From Planctomycetota bacterium (lineage in GTDB: Bacteria > Planctomycetota > UBA8108): a stretch of DNA of 8,616 nt. Position numbers and translations under genes: made by a program. The notes below the pieces were generated by a model. The model did no database searches, was not told where the DNA came from, and worked only from the letters and a program-made list of their open reading frames with translations. Below are positions 1 through 6,719 of this stretch, piece by piece (within the stretch, counting starts at the first letter, position 1; every line of letters begins with the position of its first letter). The stretch is from assembly GCA_002708465.1 (NCBI GenBank), contig PAOC01000138.1:4113-12728 (forward strand). Reading direction: 5' to 3'.

Positions 1-11
1 CCTTTTAAATA

Positions 12-28
12 ATGGACTTAAGGTCCAT
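12..28. repeat. Short inverted repeat upstream of the efflux operon
   Basis: The arms ATGGAC and GTCCAT are exact reverse complements separated by TTAAG. The element lies 73 bp before the start codon of the TetR gene. It could be a second protein-binding site or a small hairpin. Read on the minus strand it is followed by an A/T-rich stretch (ATTATTTAAAAGG), so it could also be a weak terminator for a leftward transcript. The gene to the left is outside the window, so the role cannot be decided. Confidence 0.4.
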
Positions 29-49
29 CCTCGCAACTCGAAGTTAACC

Positions 50-78
50 TTGCAATCGGAGGTCTGAAATCCCACAAT
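50..78 (+). promoter_or_regulatory. Possible sigma70-type promoter of the tetR-efflux operon
   Basis: TTGCAA (50-55) and CACAAT (73-78) are separated by 17 bp; each matches four of six consensus positions. The -10 box overlaps the left end of the palindrome at 76-97, and initiation would fall inside that palindrome. This would suit repression by the encoded regulator. The leader would then be only about 15 nt and would lack a Shine-Dalgarno sequence. The assignment rests only on weak consensus matching. Confidence 0.3.
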
Positions 79-97
79 TCAAACGAACGTTTGAATT
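76..97. promoter_or_regulatory. Palindromic operator, PsrA-like, probable TetR autoregulatory site
   Basis: This is a perfect inverted repeat: AATTCAAACG, a two-base centre AA, then CGTTTGAATT. It ends 3 bp before the ATG of the TetR-family gene. The core CAAAC-N4-GTTTG agrees with the consensus I recall for Pseudomonas PsrA (G/C-AAAC-N2-4-GTTT-G/C), and the adjacent regulator itself looks PsrA-like. A site this close to the start would block initiation or early elongation of the whole efflux operon. The palindrome is seen directly; binding by the neighbouring protein is inferred. Confidence 0.8.
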
Positions 98-100
98 AAC

Positions 101-775
101 ATGGAACGCCAAGAACTCCACCTAACGAAAGACCGCCTGCTCGATGCCGCCGAAGAACTCTTCAGCGACCGCGGCATCGATGCGACCAGCCTGCGGGCTG
201 TCACCAGCGCAGCCGGGGCAAACCTTGCATCTGTAAATTATCACTTCGAATCCAAGGACGGCCTGGTCAGGTCTGTTTTTCTCAGGCGCCTTGAGCCGCT
301 GAACAACGAGAGGCTCGAGCTGCTCGACGCGCTCGAGGTCGCCGCGGCCGGATCGCCCATCGAGCTTGAAGCAATCCTCGATGCATGGGTCATGCCCGCC
401 CTGCGAATGGGACAGAGCCCCGAAGGCAAACGCTTCAAGAGGCTCCTGGGCCGGATCTACAGCGAGCCGGGCGACAGCCTGCAGACATTGCTGCGGGAGC
501 TCTTCGGCGAGATCCTGCAGCGCTTCAGCGCCGCGATCGGCCGCACCCTGCCCGAACTGTCCTCCGAGGAGCTGATGTGGCGAGTGCATTTCATGCTCGG
601 AGCCATGATCCACACCGTAGCCGACCAGCCATCCATCAGGGCCTTCTCCGGAGGGCTCTGCGATCCGTCTGACATCGAAGGTGTTCGACGGCGACTCATC
701 GACTTCGTCTCCGCAGGGCTTCGATCGCCGATGGGAAGAGAGAAGCTGGGACCGAATCCGGGGACGAGCGAATGA
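101..775 (+). CDS. TetR-family transcriptional repressor, PsrA-like
   Basis: This 224-residue protein has the usual length and layout of TetR repressors. The N-terminal DNA-binding domain covers about residues 8-55, with the helix-turn-helix at about 31-50 (SLRAVTSAAGANLASVNYHF) and the typical YHFxSK turn. The C-terminal ligand and dimer domain contains FKRLLGRIYSEP (112-123) and LMWRVHFMLGAMIHT (158-172). Both blocks resemble Pseudomonas PsrA as I remember it, a repressor released by long-chain fatty acids. An in-frame stop at 92-94 leaves ATG 101 as the first possible start. No Shine-Dalgarno sequence lies at normal spacing; a GGAGGT at 58-63 is too far upstream. The gene is first in the operon, has a palindromic operator directly before it, and overlaps the next gene by 4 nt, so local autorepression is likely. 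The fatty-acid ligand is only an analogy. Confidence 0.93.
   Translation: MERQELHLTKDRLLDAAEELFSDRGIDATSLRAVTSAAGANLASVNYHFESKDGLVRSVFLRRLEPLNNERLELLDALEVAAAGSPIELEAILDAWVMPALRMGQSPEGKRFKRLLGRIYSEPGDSLQTLLRELFGEILQRFSAAIGRTLPELSSEELMWRVHFMLGAMIHTVADQPSIRAFSGGLCDPSDIEGVRRRLIDFVSAGLRSPMGREKLGPNPGTSE
760..764 (+). promoter_or_regulatory. Ribosome binding site of the outer-membrane factor gene
   Basis: GGGGA lies 7 nt before ATG 772, inside the last codons of the TetR gene. It supports the ATGA-overlap start of the efflux lipoprotein and allows independent as well as coupled initiation. Confidence 0.5.
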
Positions 776-2226
776 AAAACCTGCGCCGACTCATACTGCT
801 TACGCTGGCCTTCTTGCCAGCGGCCTGCGCTTCCTCTCCCCCGACCGAAACCCCGGCGATCGGCACCCCGGCCCCCGGGGGGTGGACGGCCCCTGGAGAG
901 GTCGATGACCGCGCCCCTTCCAACGACCCCGGCTGGTGGAAAACCTTCGGCGATGGCGGACTGGACACGGCCATCGAGGAATGCCTGGGCAACAACCACG
1001 ACCTGCGGATCGCTGCCGTGAGGGTGGACCGGGCCGAGGCCCAGGCCATCAGCAGCGGGGCCGACAGGCTCCCTGTCCTCCGGCTCCAGGCCGACGGGGC
1101 GAAATCACAGCGCAACTTCATCGGCTTCCCGATCCCCGACACGAACGGAATTCCCCGCAACCGCTTCTCCAACTACGGAGCCGCGCTCAATCTGAGCTGG
1201 GAGCTCGACATCTGGGGACGGCTGCGCTCGGCGAAGGCCGCGTCTCTCGCTGATCAGGAGGCCGTCCTGGCCGACCTGTACGGCGCCCGGTTATCCCTGG
1301 TCGGACAGACCTGCAAGGCCTGGTTCGCCGCCCTGGAGGCCACGCGCCAGGAGGAGCTTGCCGCTGCGACCGTCGAAAACTACCAGGCCAGCGAGAAGCA
1401 GGTGCGGGAGCGCTATGAACGCGGCCTGCGCTCCTCCCTCGACCTGCGCCTGGCCCGGGCCAATCTTGCCACCGCGGAGGACAACCTCGAATCCACGAGA
1501 ATCCGCAAGGATGGCGCCTTGCGCCAGCTGGAAATCCTCCTCGGCCGATACCCCGCGGCAGCCCTGGAGGCGGCCACCGCCCTGCCGCAAATCCCCGGCG
1601 AGGTGCCCGCAGGACTTCCCTCCGAGCTCCTGGCAAGAAGGCCTGACATGCTCTCCCTGGAGCGCCGCCTGGCCGGCCAACGGGCCCGCCTGCGGCAGGC
1701 GAAGGTCTCCCTGCTGCCGAGAATCAGCCTGAGCAGCTCGACTGGGACCAGCACCAACGAGTTGCGCGACATCGTCAACCAGGATTTCTCTGTCTGGAGC
1801 CTTGCGGCGAATCTTCTGCAGCCCATCTTCCAGGGAGGACGGCTCCTCGCGGGAATTGACCTGGCCGATGCGAACCTCCGCGAGGCCCTGGAGACCTATG
1901 CCAGGGGCGCCCTGCGGGCCTTCGCCGAGGTCGAAACGGCCCTCGCCCTGGAGAACTTCCTGGCGCGCAGGGAGGCGGCCCTGTCCCGCGCCGTAGAACA
2001 ATCCCAATCCGCCCGCGACCTGGCGGAGGACCGCTATGCCCGCGGCCTGGATGGAATCATCACCCTTCTCTCCGCCCAGCGCGACGCCTTCCGCTCCGAA
2101 AGCCAGCTCCTGCAGGTTCAGCGGCTGCGCCTCGACGCCCGGGTGGACCTTCACCTCGCCCTCGGCGGCGGCTTCTCCCTGTCACGGGACAAAGATGTCA
2201 CGGCAACCTCGAACGAAACACCATGA
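772..2226 (+). CDS. RND efflux outer-membrane factor lipoprotein, NodT/OprM type
   Basis: At 484 residues this is the normal size for a TolC/OprM-type channel. It forms a trimeric outer-membrane barrel with a periplasmic alpha-helical tunnel, which is the exit duct of a tripartite pump. The N-terminus is a lipoprotein signal: basic MKNLRR, a hydrophobic stretch, then LPAAC with the probable lipidated Cys19. A Pro/Thr/Gly-rich linker follows, then the typical WWKTFGDGGLDTAIEECLGNNHDLR block. Two outer-membrane efflux repeats are visible. The first contains RYERGLRSSLDLRLARANL and the second, near the C-terminus, RYARGLDGIITLLSAQRDAF. This duplicated YxxG pattern is a hallmark of the family. 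ATG 772 overlaps the TetR stop (ATGA), and the 3' end overlaps the adaptor gene in the same way. No truncation or frameshift is seen. The family is certain; the exported substrate is unknown. Confidence 0.96.
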   Translation: MKNLRRLILLTLAFLPAACASSPPTETPAIGTPAPGGWTAPGEVDDRAPSNDPGWWKTFGDGGLDTAIEECLGNNHDLRIAAVRVDRAEAQAISSGADRLPVLRLQADGAKSQRNFIGFPIPDTNGIPRNRFSNYGAALNLSWELDIWGRLRSAKAASLADQEAVLADLYGARLSLVGQTCKAWFAALEATRQEELAAATVENYQASEKQVRERYERGLRSSLDLRLARANLATAEDNLESTRIRKDGALRQLEILLGRYPAAALEAATALPQIPGEVPAGLPSELLARRPDMLSLERRLAGQRARLRQAKVSLLPRISLSSSTGTSTNELRDIVNQDFSVWSLAANLLQPIFQGGRLLAGIDLADANLREALETYARGALRAFAEVETALALENFLARREAALSRAVEQSQSARDLAEDRYARGLDGIITLLSAQRDAFRSESQLLQVQRLRLDARVDLHLALGGGFSLSRDKDVTATSNETP

Positions 2227-3443
2227 AACTCTTATTGAAAATCCTGCTTCCAATCGTCGTCGTCCTGGCCGGTGTCGCGGTCTTTTTCATGCTCTCGAGC
2301 ACCCGCAAGCAGCCCCGCACCCGCCCTCCCGTTCGCGAGCTCCTCGCGATTCGAGCGCTGAAGCTCGAAGCCCGTGACCTCCGCGTCTCCATCAGCTCCC
2401 AGGGAACGATCCGCCCGCGCACCGAGAGCACGCTCGTTCCCCAGGTTTCGGGAGTCATCACCTGGGTCTCGGACTCCTGGGCCAGCGGGGGCTTCTTCGC
2501 CAAAGACGAGACCCTCCTGAAGGTCGACCCAAGCGACTACGAGCTTTCGCTCGCCAAGGCCGAAGCATCAGTAGCCCAGGCCGACCTGCGGCTGGCGCGT
2601 GAGGAGCAGGAGGCCGATGTCGCCCGCAAAGAGTGGGAGAGCCTGCTCAAGATTGACCCGACCATGGAACGCAAGGCCTCGCCGCTCTTGCTGCGCGAGC
2701 CGCAGGTCGCCGAGGCCAGGGCGGCTCTCAACGCCGCCCGCGCAGGTCTCGCCAAGGCCCGGCTCGACATCTCAAGGACAGAAATCCGGGCCGCCTTCGA
2801 CGGGCGCATCCGCGAAACCTTTGCCGATGTCGGACAGTTCGTGAACCAGGGAACTCCCGCCGCCAGGGTCTATTCGGTTGACTTCGCCGAGGTGCGCCTG
2901 CCGATCAATGACAGCGACCTCAGCTTCATCAACCTGCCGCTGGCCTACAGGAATGACGCCTCGCCTGAAACGCAGCCCCTGCCCGAGGTCCTGCTCTACG
3001 CCCGCTTTGGCGGCAAGGAGCTGGAGCCCTGGAAGGGACGCATCGTTCGCACCGAGGGCGCCATCGACCCACAAAGCCGTATGGTGCACGCCGTAGCCCA
3101 GGTGCCCGACCCCTACGCGCGCTCCAACCCGCAGCGCCCACCCCTGGCGGTCGGGCTCTTCGTCAAGGCCGAGATCAGTGGCCGGACTTTCAGAAACATC
3201 GCGGTCCTCCCCCGCAAAGCCGTCAGAGAAAACGGGCTGGTTCTCGTCGCCGAGAAGACGGACCAGGGAGAGCACCGGCTCATCAGCCGCAAGGCGGCGG
3301 TGATACGCCTCAAGGGAGATGAGGCGATCATCAACCTGGGAGCCTCGGAGGTCGCCGCCGGCGACCTCATCTGCATCTCTACCGTCGAGGTGTTCAGAGA
3401 AAAAATGGCCGTCACCCTCGACGCCTCCGGGGAGACTGAATAA
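2223..3443 (+). CDS. RND efflux periplasmic adaptor (membrane-fusion protein)
   Basis: This 406-residue HlyD/AcrA-type adaptor bridges the RND pump and the outer-membrane channel in the periplasm. An uncleaved N-terminal anchor (about residues 4-23, LLKILLPIVVVLAGVAVFF) replaces the lipoprotein anchor seen in AcrA, since no lipobox cysteine is present. The first lipoyl half is at about 70-105 (PQVSGVITWVSDSWASGGFF...LLKVDPSDY). An Ala/Glu/Arg-rich alpha-helical hairpin spans about 106-190. The second lipoyl half is at about 194-220 (AAFDGRIRETFADVGQFVNQ), followed by beta-barrel and membrane-proximal domains. ATG 2223 overlaps the stop of the previous gene by 4 nt (ATGA). There is no good Shine-Dalgarno sequence before it, so translation probably depends on coupling. 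Its position directly before the RND permease fixes its role. Confidence 0.96.
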   Translation: MKLLLKILLPIVVVLAGVAVFFMLSSTRKQPRTRPPVRELLAIRALKLEARDLRVSISSQGTIRPRTESTLVPQVSGVITWVSDSWASGGFFAKDETLLKVDPSDYELSLAKAEASVAQADLRLAREEQEADVARKEWESLLKIDPTMERKASPLLLREPQVAEARAALNAARAGLAKARLDISRTEIRAAFDGRIRETFADVGQFVNQGTPAARVYSVDFAEVRLPINDSDLSFINLPLAYRNDASPETQPLPEVLLYARFGGKELEPWKGRIVRTEGAIDPQSRMVHAVAQVPDPYARSNPQRPPLAVGLFVKAEISGRTFRNIAVLPRKAVRENGLVLVAEKTDQGEHRLISRKAAVIRLKGDEAIINLGASEVAAGDLICISTVEVFREKMAVTLDASGETE

Positions 3444-3448
3444 GAGTC

Positions 3449-6400
3449 ATGCTCAGCTGGTTTGCCCGAAATGGCGTCTGCGCCAATCTCCTGATGCTCC
3501 TGATCGCCGTCGCCGGCATGGTGACGCTCTCGGAGGTCAAGCAGGAGGTGTTCCCCGAGATCTCCACCGACAAGATCCTGGTGAGTGTCGCCTACCCTGG
3601 CGCCGCTCCCGCGGAGGTCGAAAAGGGCGTCTGCCTGCGAATCGAGGAGGCCGTGGATGGGGTTGCCGGGATCAAGCGCCTGAACGCAACCGCCAACGAG
3701 GGCGCCGGGACCGCGACCATCGACGCCCTGCCGGGCACCGACATCAAGACCCTCCTCGAGGAGGTCAAGATGCGGGTCGACTCGATCACCACCTTCCCGG
3801 AAGAATGCGAGAGGCCTCTCGTACAGGAGCTGATCCTGCGCCGACGGGTTCTCGAGGTGGCAGTCCATGGCGAGGTTGAGTATTCCTCGCTCAGGAAGGC
3901 GGCGGAGAAGGTTCGCGATGGTCTCTCATCCATCGACGGAGTCAGCCTCGTGCAGCTCACCAACGCCCGGCCCTACGAGATCTCCATCGAGCTCTCCGAA
4001 ACAGCCCTCCGCCGACACCAGATGAACTTCGACCAGGTCGCGGCGGCGGTGCGGCGCTCCTCGCTCGACCTGCCGGGCGGCTCGATCAAAACAGGCGACG
4101 GCGAGATCCTGCTGCGCACCCGGGGGCAGTCCTTCAGCGGTGCGGAATTCGCGAACATCACCATCCTGACAAGGCCCGATGGAACCCGCGTCAGGGTTGG
4201 AGACGTCTGCGCCGTGCGGGATGGCTTCGCCGACACCGACCAGGAGACCTTCTTCGATGGCAAGCCGGCGATCATGGTCAGCGTGTTCCGGGTCGGCGAC
4301 CAGAACGCCACCGACATCGCCGAGAAGATCGCTGGCTACATCGAAACCGAGGCCGCAGGACTGAGGCTGCCGGATGGGCTGAGCCTGACGATCTGGCAGG
4401 ACGATTCCAAGGTGCTTCGAGGCCGGCTGGATCTCCTGATCCGAAACGGCCGGGCAGGCCTGGTCCTCGTCTTCCTGTCCCTGGCGCTCTTTCTCAAGCT
4501 GCGCCTCGCATTCTGGGTCGCCCTCGGAATCCCGGTCTGCTTCCTCGGCGCCATCGCCCTGATGCCCCTGTTCGGCATGTCGATCAACGTGGTCTCTCTC
4601 TTCGCCTTCATCGTGGTGCTGGGAATCGTCGTGGACGATGCGATCATCGTGGGAGAAAGTATCTATCGGGTCGAGCACAGTGGCCGCGCCCGGCTCGAGG
4701 CCTCGATCGAGGGGTCGCGGCAGGTCGCTCGCCCGGTCATCTTCGCCGTCCTGACCACCGTCGCCGCCTTCTTTCCGCTGCTGACGGTACCCGGAAGCCT
4801 CGGCAGGATCATGGCGGTGATTCCCACCATCGTCATCTCGGTGCTGATCTTCTCTCTCATAGAATCCCTCCTCATCCTGCCCAACCACCTCTCCCACGGC
4901 CGGCCGAAAAAGAAACAGCGGCCCAATGTGGTGACCGCAGCCTGGGGCGCGGTCCAGGGAACGGTCGAACGCGGACTGGCCTTCGTCATCGACCGCTTCT
5001 ATTCTCCCCTGCTCGACTTCTGCCTGCGCTGGCGCTATCTCTCCGTCGCCGCCAGCCTGGCGATCATCCTCGCGACCAGCGGACTGTTCATTGGCGGGTG
5101 GATCGAGTTTCATTTCATGCCCAAGGTGGACGCCGACAATGCCGTCGCCTTTGTGTCCATGCCCCAGGGAACTCCCGCTGAGATCACCAGCCGCGCCATC
5201 CGGAAGCTGGAGGCTTCGGCCCGCGAACTCGAGGCCGAGCTCCGCTCTGAAGGCCACAGCAAGGGCAAGGGAGTCTTCCGCCACATCTGCAGCTCCCTGG
5301 GCGGGCTGCCCTTCCGCGAAGCCCAGGGTAACCGCGGCGGCCGCTCGGGTGGCTTCTCCGGCTCACACCTCTGCGAGGTGAATATCGAGCTGGCTCCCGC
5401 GGAGGAGCGCACCGTCAACTCAAACGAGATCGCCAGGCGATGGCGAGAGCTGACCGGCCCCATCGCCGACGCCAACGAGATCACCTACACCGCGTCTTTC
5501 TTCAACACCGGAGATGCCGTCAATGTCGACCTGGCCTCCAGCGACCCGAAGGAGTTGAGCGCCGCCTCCACCCTCCTGAAGGACAAGCTGTCGCAACTCG
5601 AGGCCGTCCACGACATAACGGACTCCTTCCGCCCCGGCAAGCGTGAGCTCCAGTTGCGCATCCGCGAAGACGCCGAGCACCTCGGACTCTCCCAGGCGGA
5701 CCTCGGACGGCAGGTGCGCCAGGGCTTTTATGGCCTCGAGGCCCAGAGAATCCTCCGGGGGCGCGACGAGATCCGGGTCATGATCCGCTATCCCGAAGCT
5801 GAGCGACGCTCTCTCGGGGACATCGAGAACATGCGCGTGCGCACACGCGACGGCTCGGAGGTTCCCTTCAAAAGCGTAGCCAACATTGAATACGGGCGCG
5901 GCTTCGCCTCGATCAACCGCGCCGACAGGCGCAGGATTGTCACCGTCAAGGCGGACGTCGACAAGGGCGCCTCGAGCTCGAACGCCATCAGCTCGATGAT
6001 CGAAGAAAAGATCATGCCCGAGATACTGGCTGATTTCCCGAGCGTGCACTATTCAATGGAAGGAGAACGGCGGGAAAGAATGGAGTCCCTGGCCGGGCTA
6101 CAGAAAGGCTTCGTCCTCGCCCTCTTCATGATTTTCATCCTGCTCGCGATTCCTTTCAAATCCTACCTCCAGCCCCTGATCATCATGTCGGTCATCCCGC
6201 TCGGGCTGGTCGCCGCCGTCTGGGGCCACATCTTCATGGGAATGGACATGACGATCTTTTCCATGTTCGGACTGGTCGCCCTGACGGGAGTCCTGGTCAA
6301 CGACAGCCTGGTCATGGTTGACTACATCAACATCTCCCGCAAGTCTGGCGCGAAACTCTTCGAGACCATCGTCCAGGCGGGGAGGGTCAGGTTTCGACCG

Positions 6401-6700
6401 ATACTCCTGACCTCGCTGACCACCTTTGCCGGGCTGACGCCCCTGCTGCTCGAGCGCAGCATCCAGGCCCGGTTCCTGATCCCGATGGCGGTGTCGCTCG
6501 GGTTCGGGGTTCTCTTCGCGACAGTCATCTCGCTCGTGATGGTGCCCGTCGGCTACCTCATTCTCGAAGATGTCCAGACCCAGAGGAGGAAGCTCCTCCT
6601 CTGGTGGCGGGAGGAAGAAGAGCCGGAGGTCTCTGGAAAAGAAGACGGGGCGGCGCCGCGACAGGCCTCGATGCCTGAGGCAGCCCCGCCCCTTGCGTAA
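3449..6700 (+). CDS. RND multidrug efflux permease, HAE1/AcrB-like
   Basis: This 1083-residue inner-membrane proton/substrate antiporter is full length for the family. TM1 lies at about 10-30, and a first periplasmic domain follows. TM2-TM4 lie at about 337-402 and TM5-TM6 at about 428-475. TM7 is near 530-550, a second periplasmic domain follows, and TM8-TM12 lie at about 885-1045. TM4 carries the proton-relay acidic pair Asp396-Asp397 (GIVVDDAIIVGES). TM10 reads GVLVNDSLVMVDYIN, so Asn951 stands where AcrB has the relay lysine Lys940; this occurs in some RND subgroups. The second periplasmic domain has a Gly/Arg/Ser-rich loop between Cys614 and Cys642. The C-terminus is an acidic then Pro/Ala-rich cytoplasmic tail. 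The ATG lies 5 nt after the adaptor stop; a possible Shine-Dalgarno sequence, GGGGAG, is about 14 nt upstream. The substrate cannot be told from sequence. Confidence 0.97.
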   Translation: MLSWFARNGVCANLLMLLIAVAGMVTLSEVKQEVFPEISTDKILVSVAYPGAAPAEVEKGVCLRIEEAVDGVAGIKRLNATANEGAGTATIDALPGTDIKTLLEEVKMRVDSITTFPEECERPLVQELILRRRVLEVAVHGEVEYSSLRKAAEKVRDGLSSIDGVSLVQLTNARPYEISIELSETALRRHQMNFDQVAAAVRRSSLDLPGGSIKTGDGEILLRTRGQSFSGAEFANITILTRPDGTRVRVGDVCAVRDGFADTDQETFFDGKPAIMVSVFRVGDQNATDIAEKIAGYIETEAAGLRLPDGLSLTIWQDDSKVLRGRLDLLIRNGRAGLVLVFLSLALFLKLRLAFWVALGIPVCFLGAIALMPLFGMSINVVSLFAFIVVLGIVVDDAIIVGESIYRVEHSGRARLEASIEGSRQVARPVIFAVLTTVAAFFPLLTVPGSLGRIMAVIPTIVISVLIFSLIESLLILPNHLSHGRPKKKQRPNVVTAAWGAVQGTVERGLAFVIDRFYSPLLDFCLRWRYLSVAASLAIILATSGLFIGGWIEFHFMPKVDADNAVAFVSMPQGTPAEITSRAIRKLEASARELEAELRSEGHSKGKGVFRHICSSLGGLPFREAQGNRGGRSGGFSGSHLCEVNIELAPAEERTVNSNEIARRWRELTGPIADANEITYTASFFNTGDAVNVDLASSDPKELSAASTLLKDKLSQLEAVHDITDSFRPGKRELQLRIREDAEHLGLSQADLGRQVRQGFYGLEAQRILRGRDEIRVMIRYPEAERRSLGDIENMRVRTRDGSEVPFKSVANIEYGRGFASINRADRRRIVTVKADVDKGASSSNAISSMIEEKIMPEILADFPSVHYSMEGERRERMESLAGLQKGFVLALFMIFILLAIPFKSYLQPLIIMSVIPLGLVAAVWGHIFMGMDMTIFSMFGLVALTGVLVNDSLVMVDYINISRKSGAKLFETIVQAGRVRFRPILLTSLTTFAGLTPLLLERSIQARFLIPMAVSLGFGVLFATVISLVMVPVGYLILEDVQTQRRKLLLWWREEEEPEVSGKEDGAAPRQASMPEAAPPLA
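6634..6692 (-). terminator. Possible intrinsic terminator of sodC inside the end of the RND gene
   Basis: GGGGCGG (6647-6653) and CCGCCCC (6686-6692) form a 7-bp outer stem. They enclose an inner hairpin CAGGC (6662-6666) with GCCTG (6673-6677). On the minus strand the closing arm is followed by GTCTTCTTTTCC, which suits termination of the leftward sodC transcript 28 nt or more past its stop. The enclosed segment is long and the T tract is interrupted, so this is tentative. On the plus strand no T tract follows. Confidence 0.35.
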
Positions 6701-6719
6701 TTCGCGGGCGCCGGGCGGA

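Noticed and set aside
1291..2154. 287-codon open frame antisense to the outer-membrane factor gene
   Set aside because: The Gly/Gln/Leu-rich low-complexity translation without recognisable motifs is a shadow of the real gene on the plus strand.
3926..5284. Long open frame (452 codons) antisense to the RND permease gene
   Set aside because: It lies wholly inside a clearly coding gene of high GC content. Its translation is rich in Gly, Asp, Glu and His without domain motifs, which is typical of antisense shadow frames.
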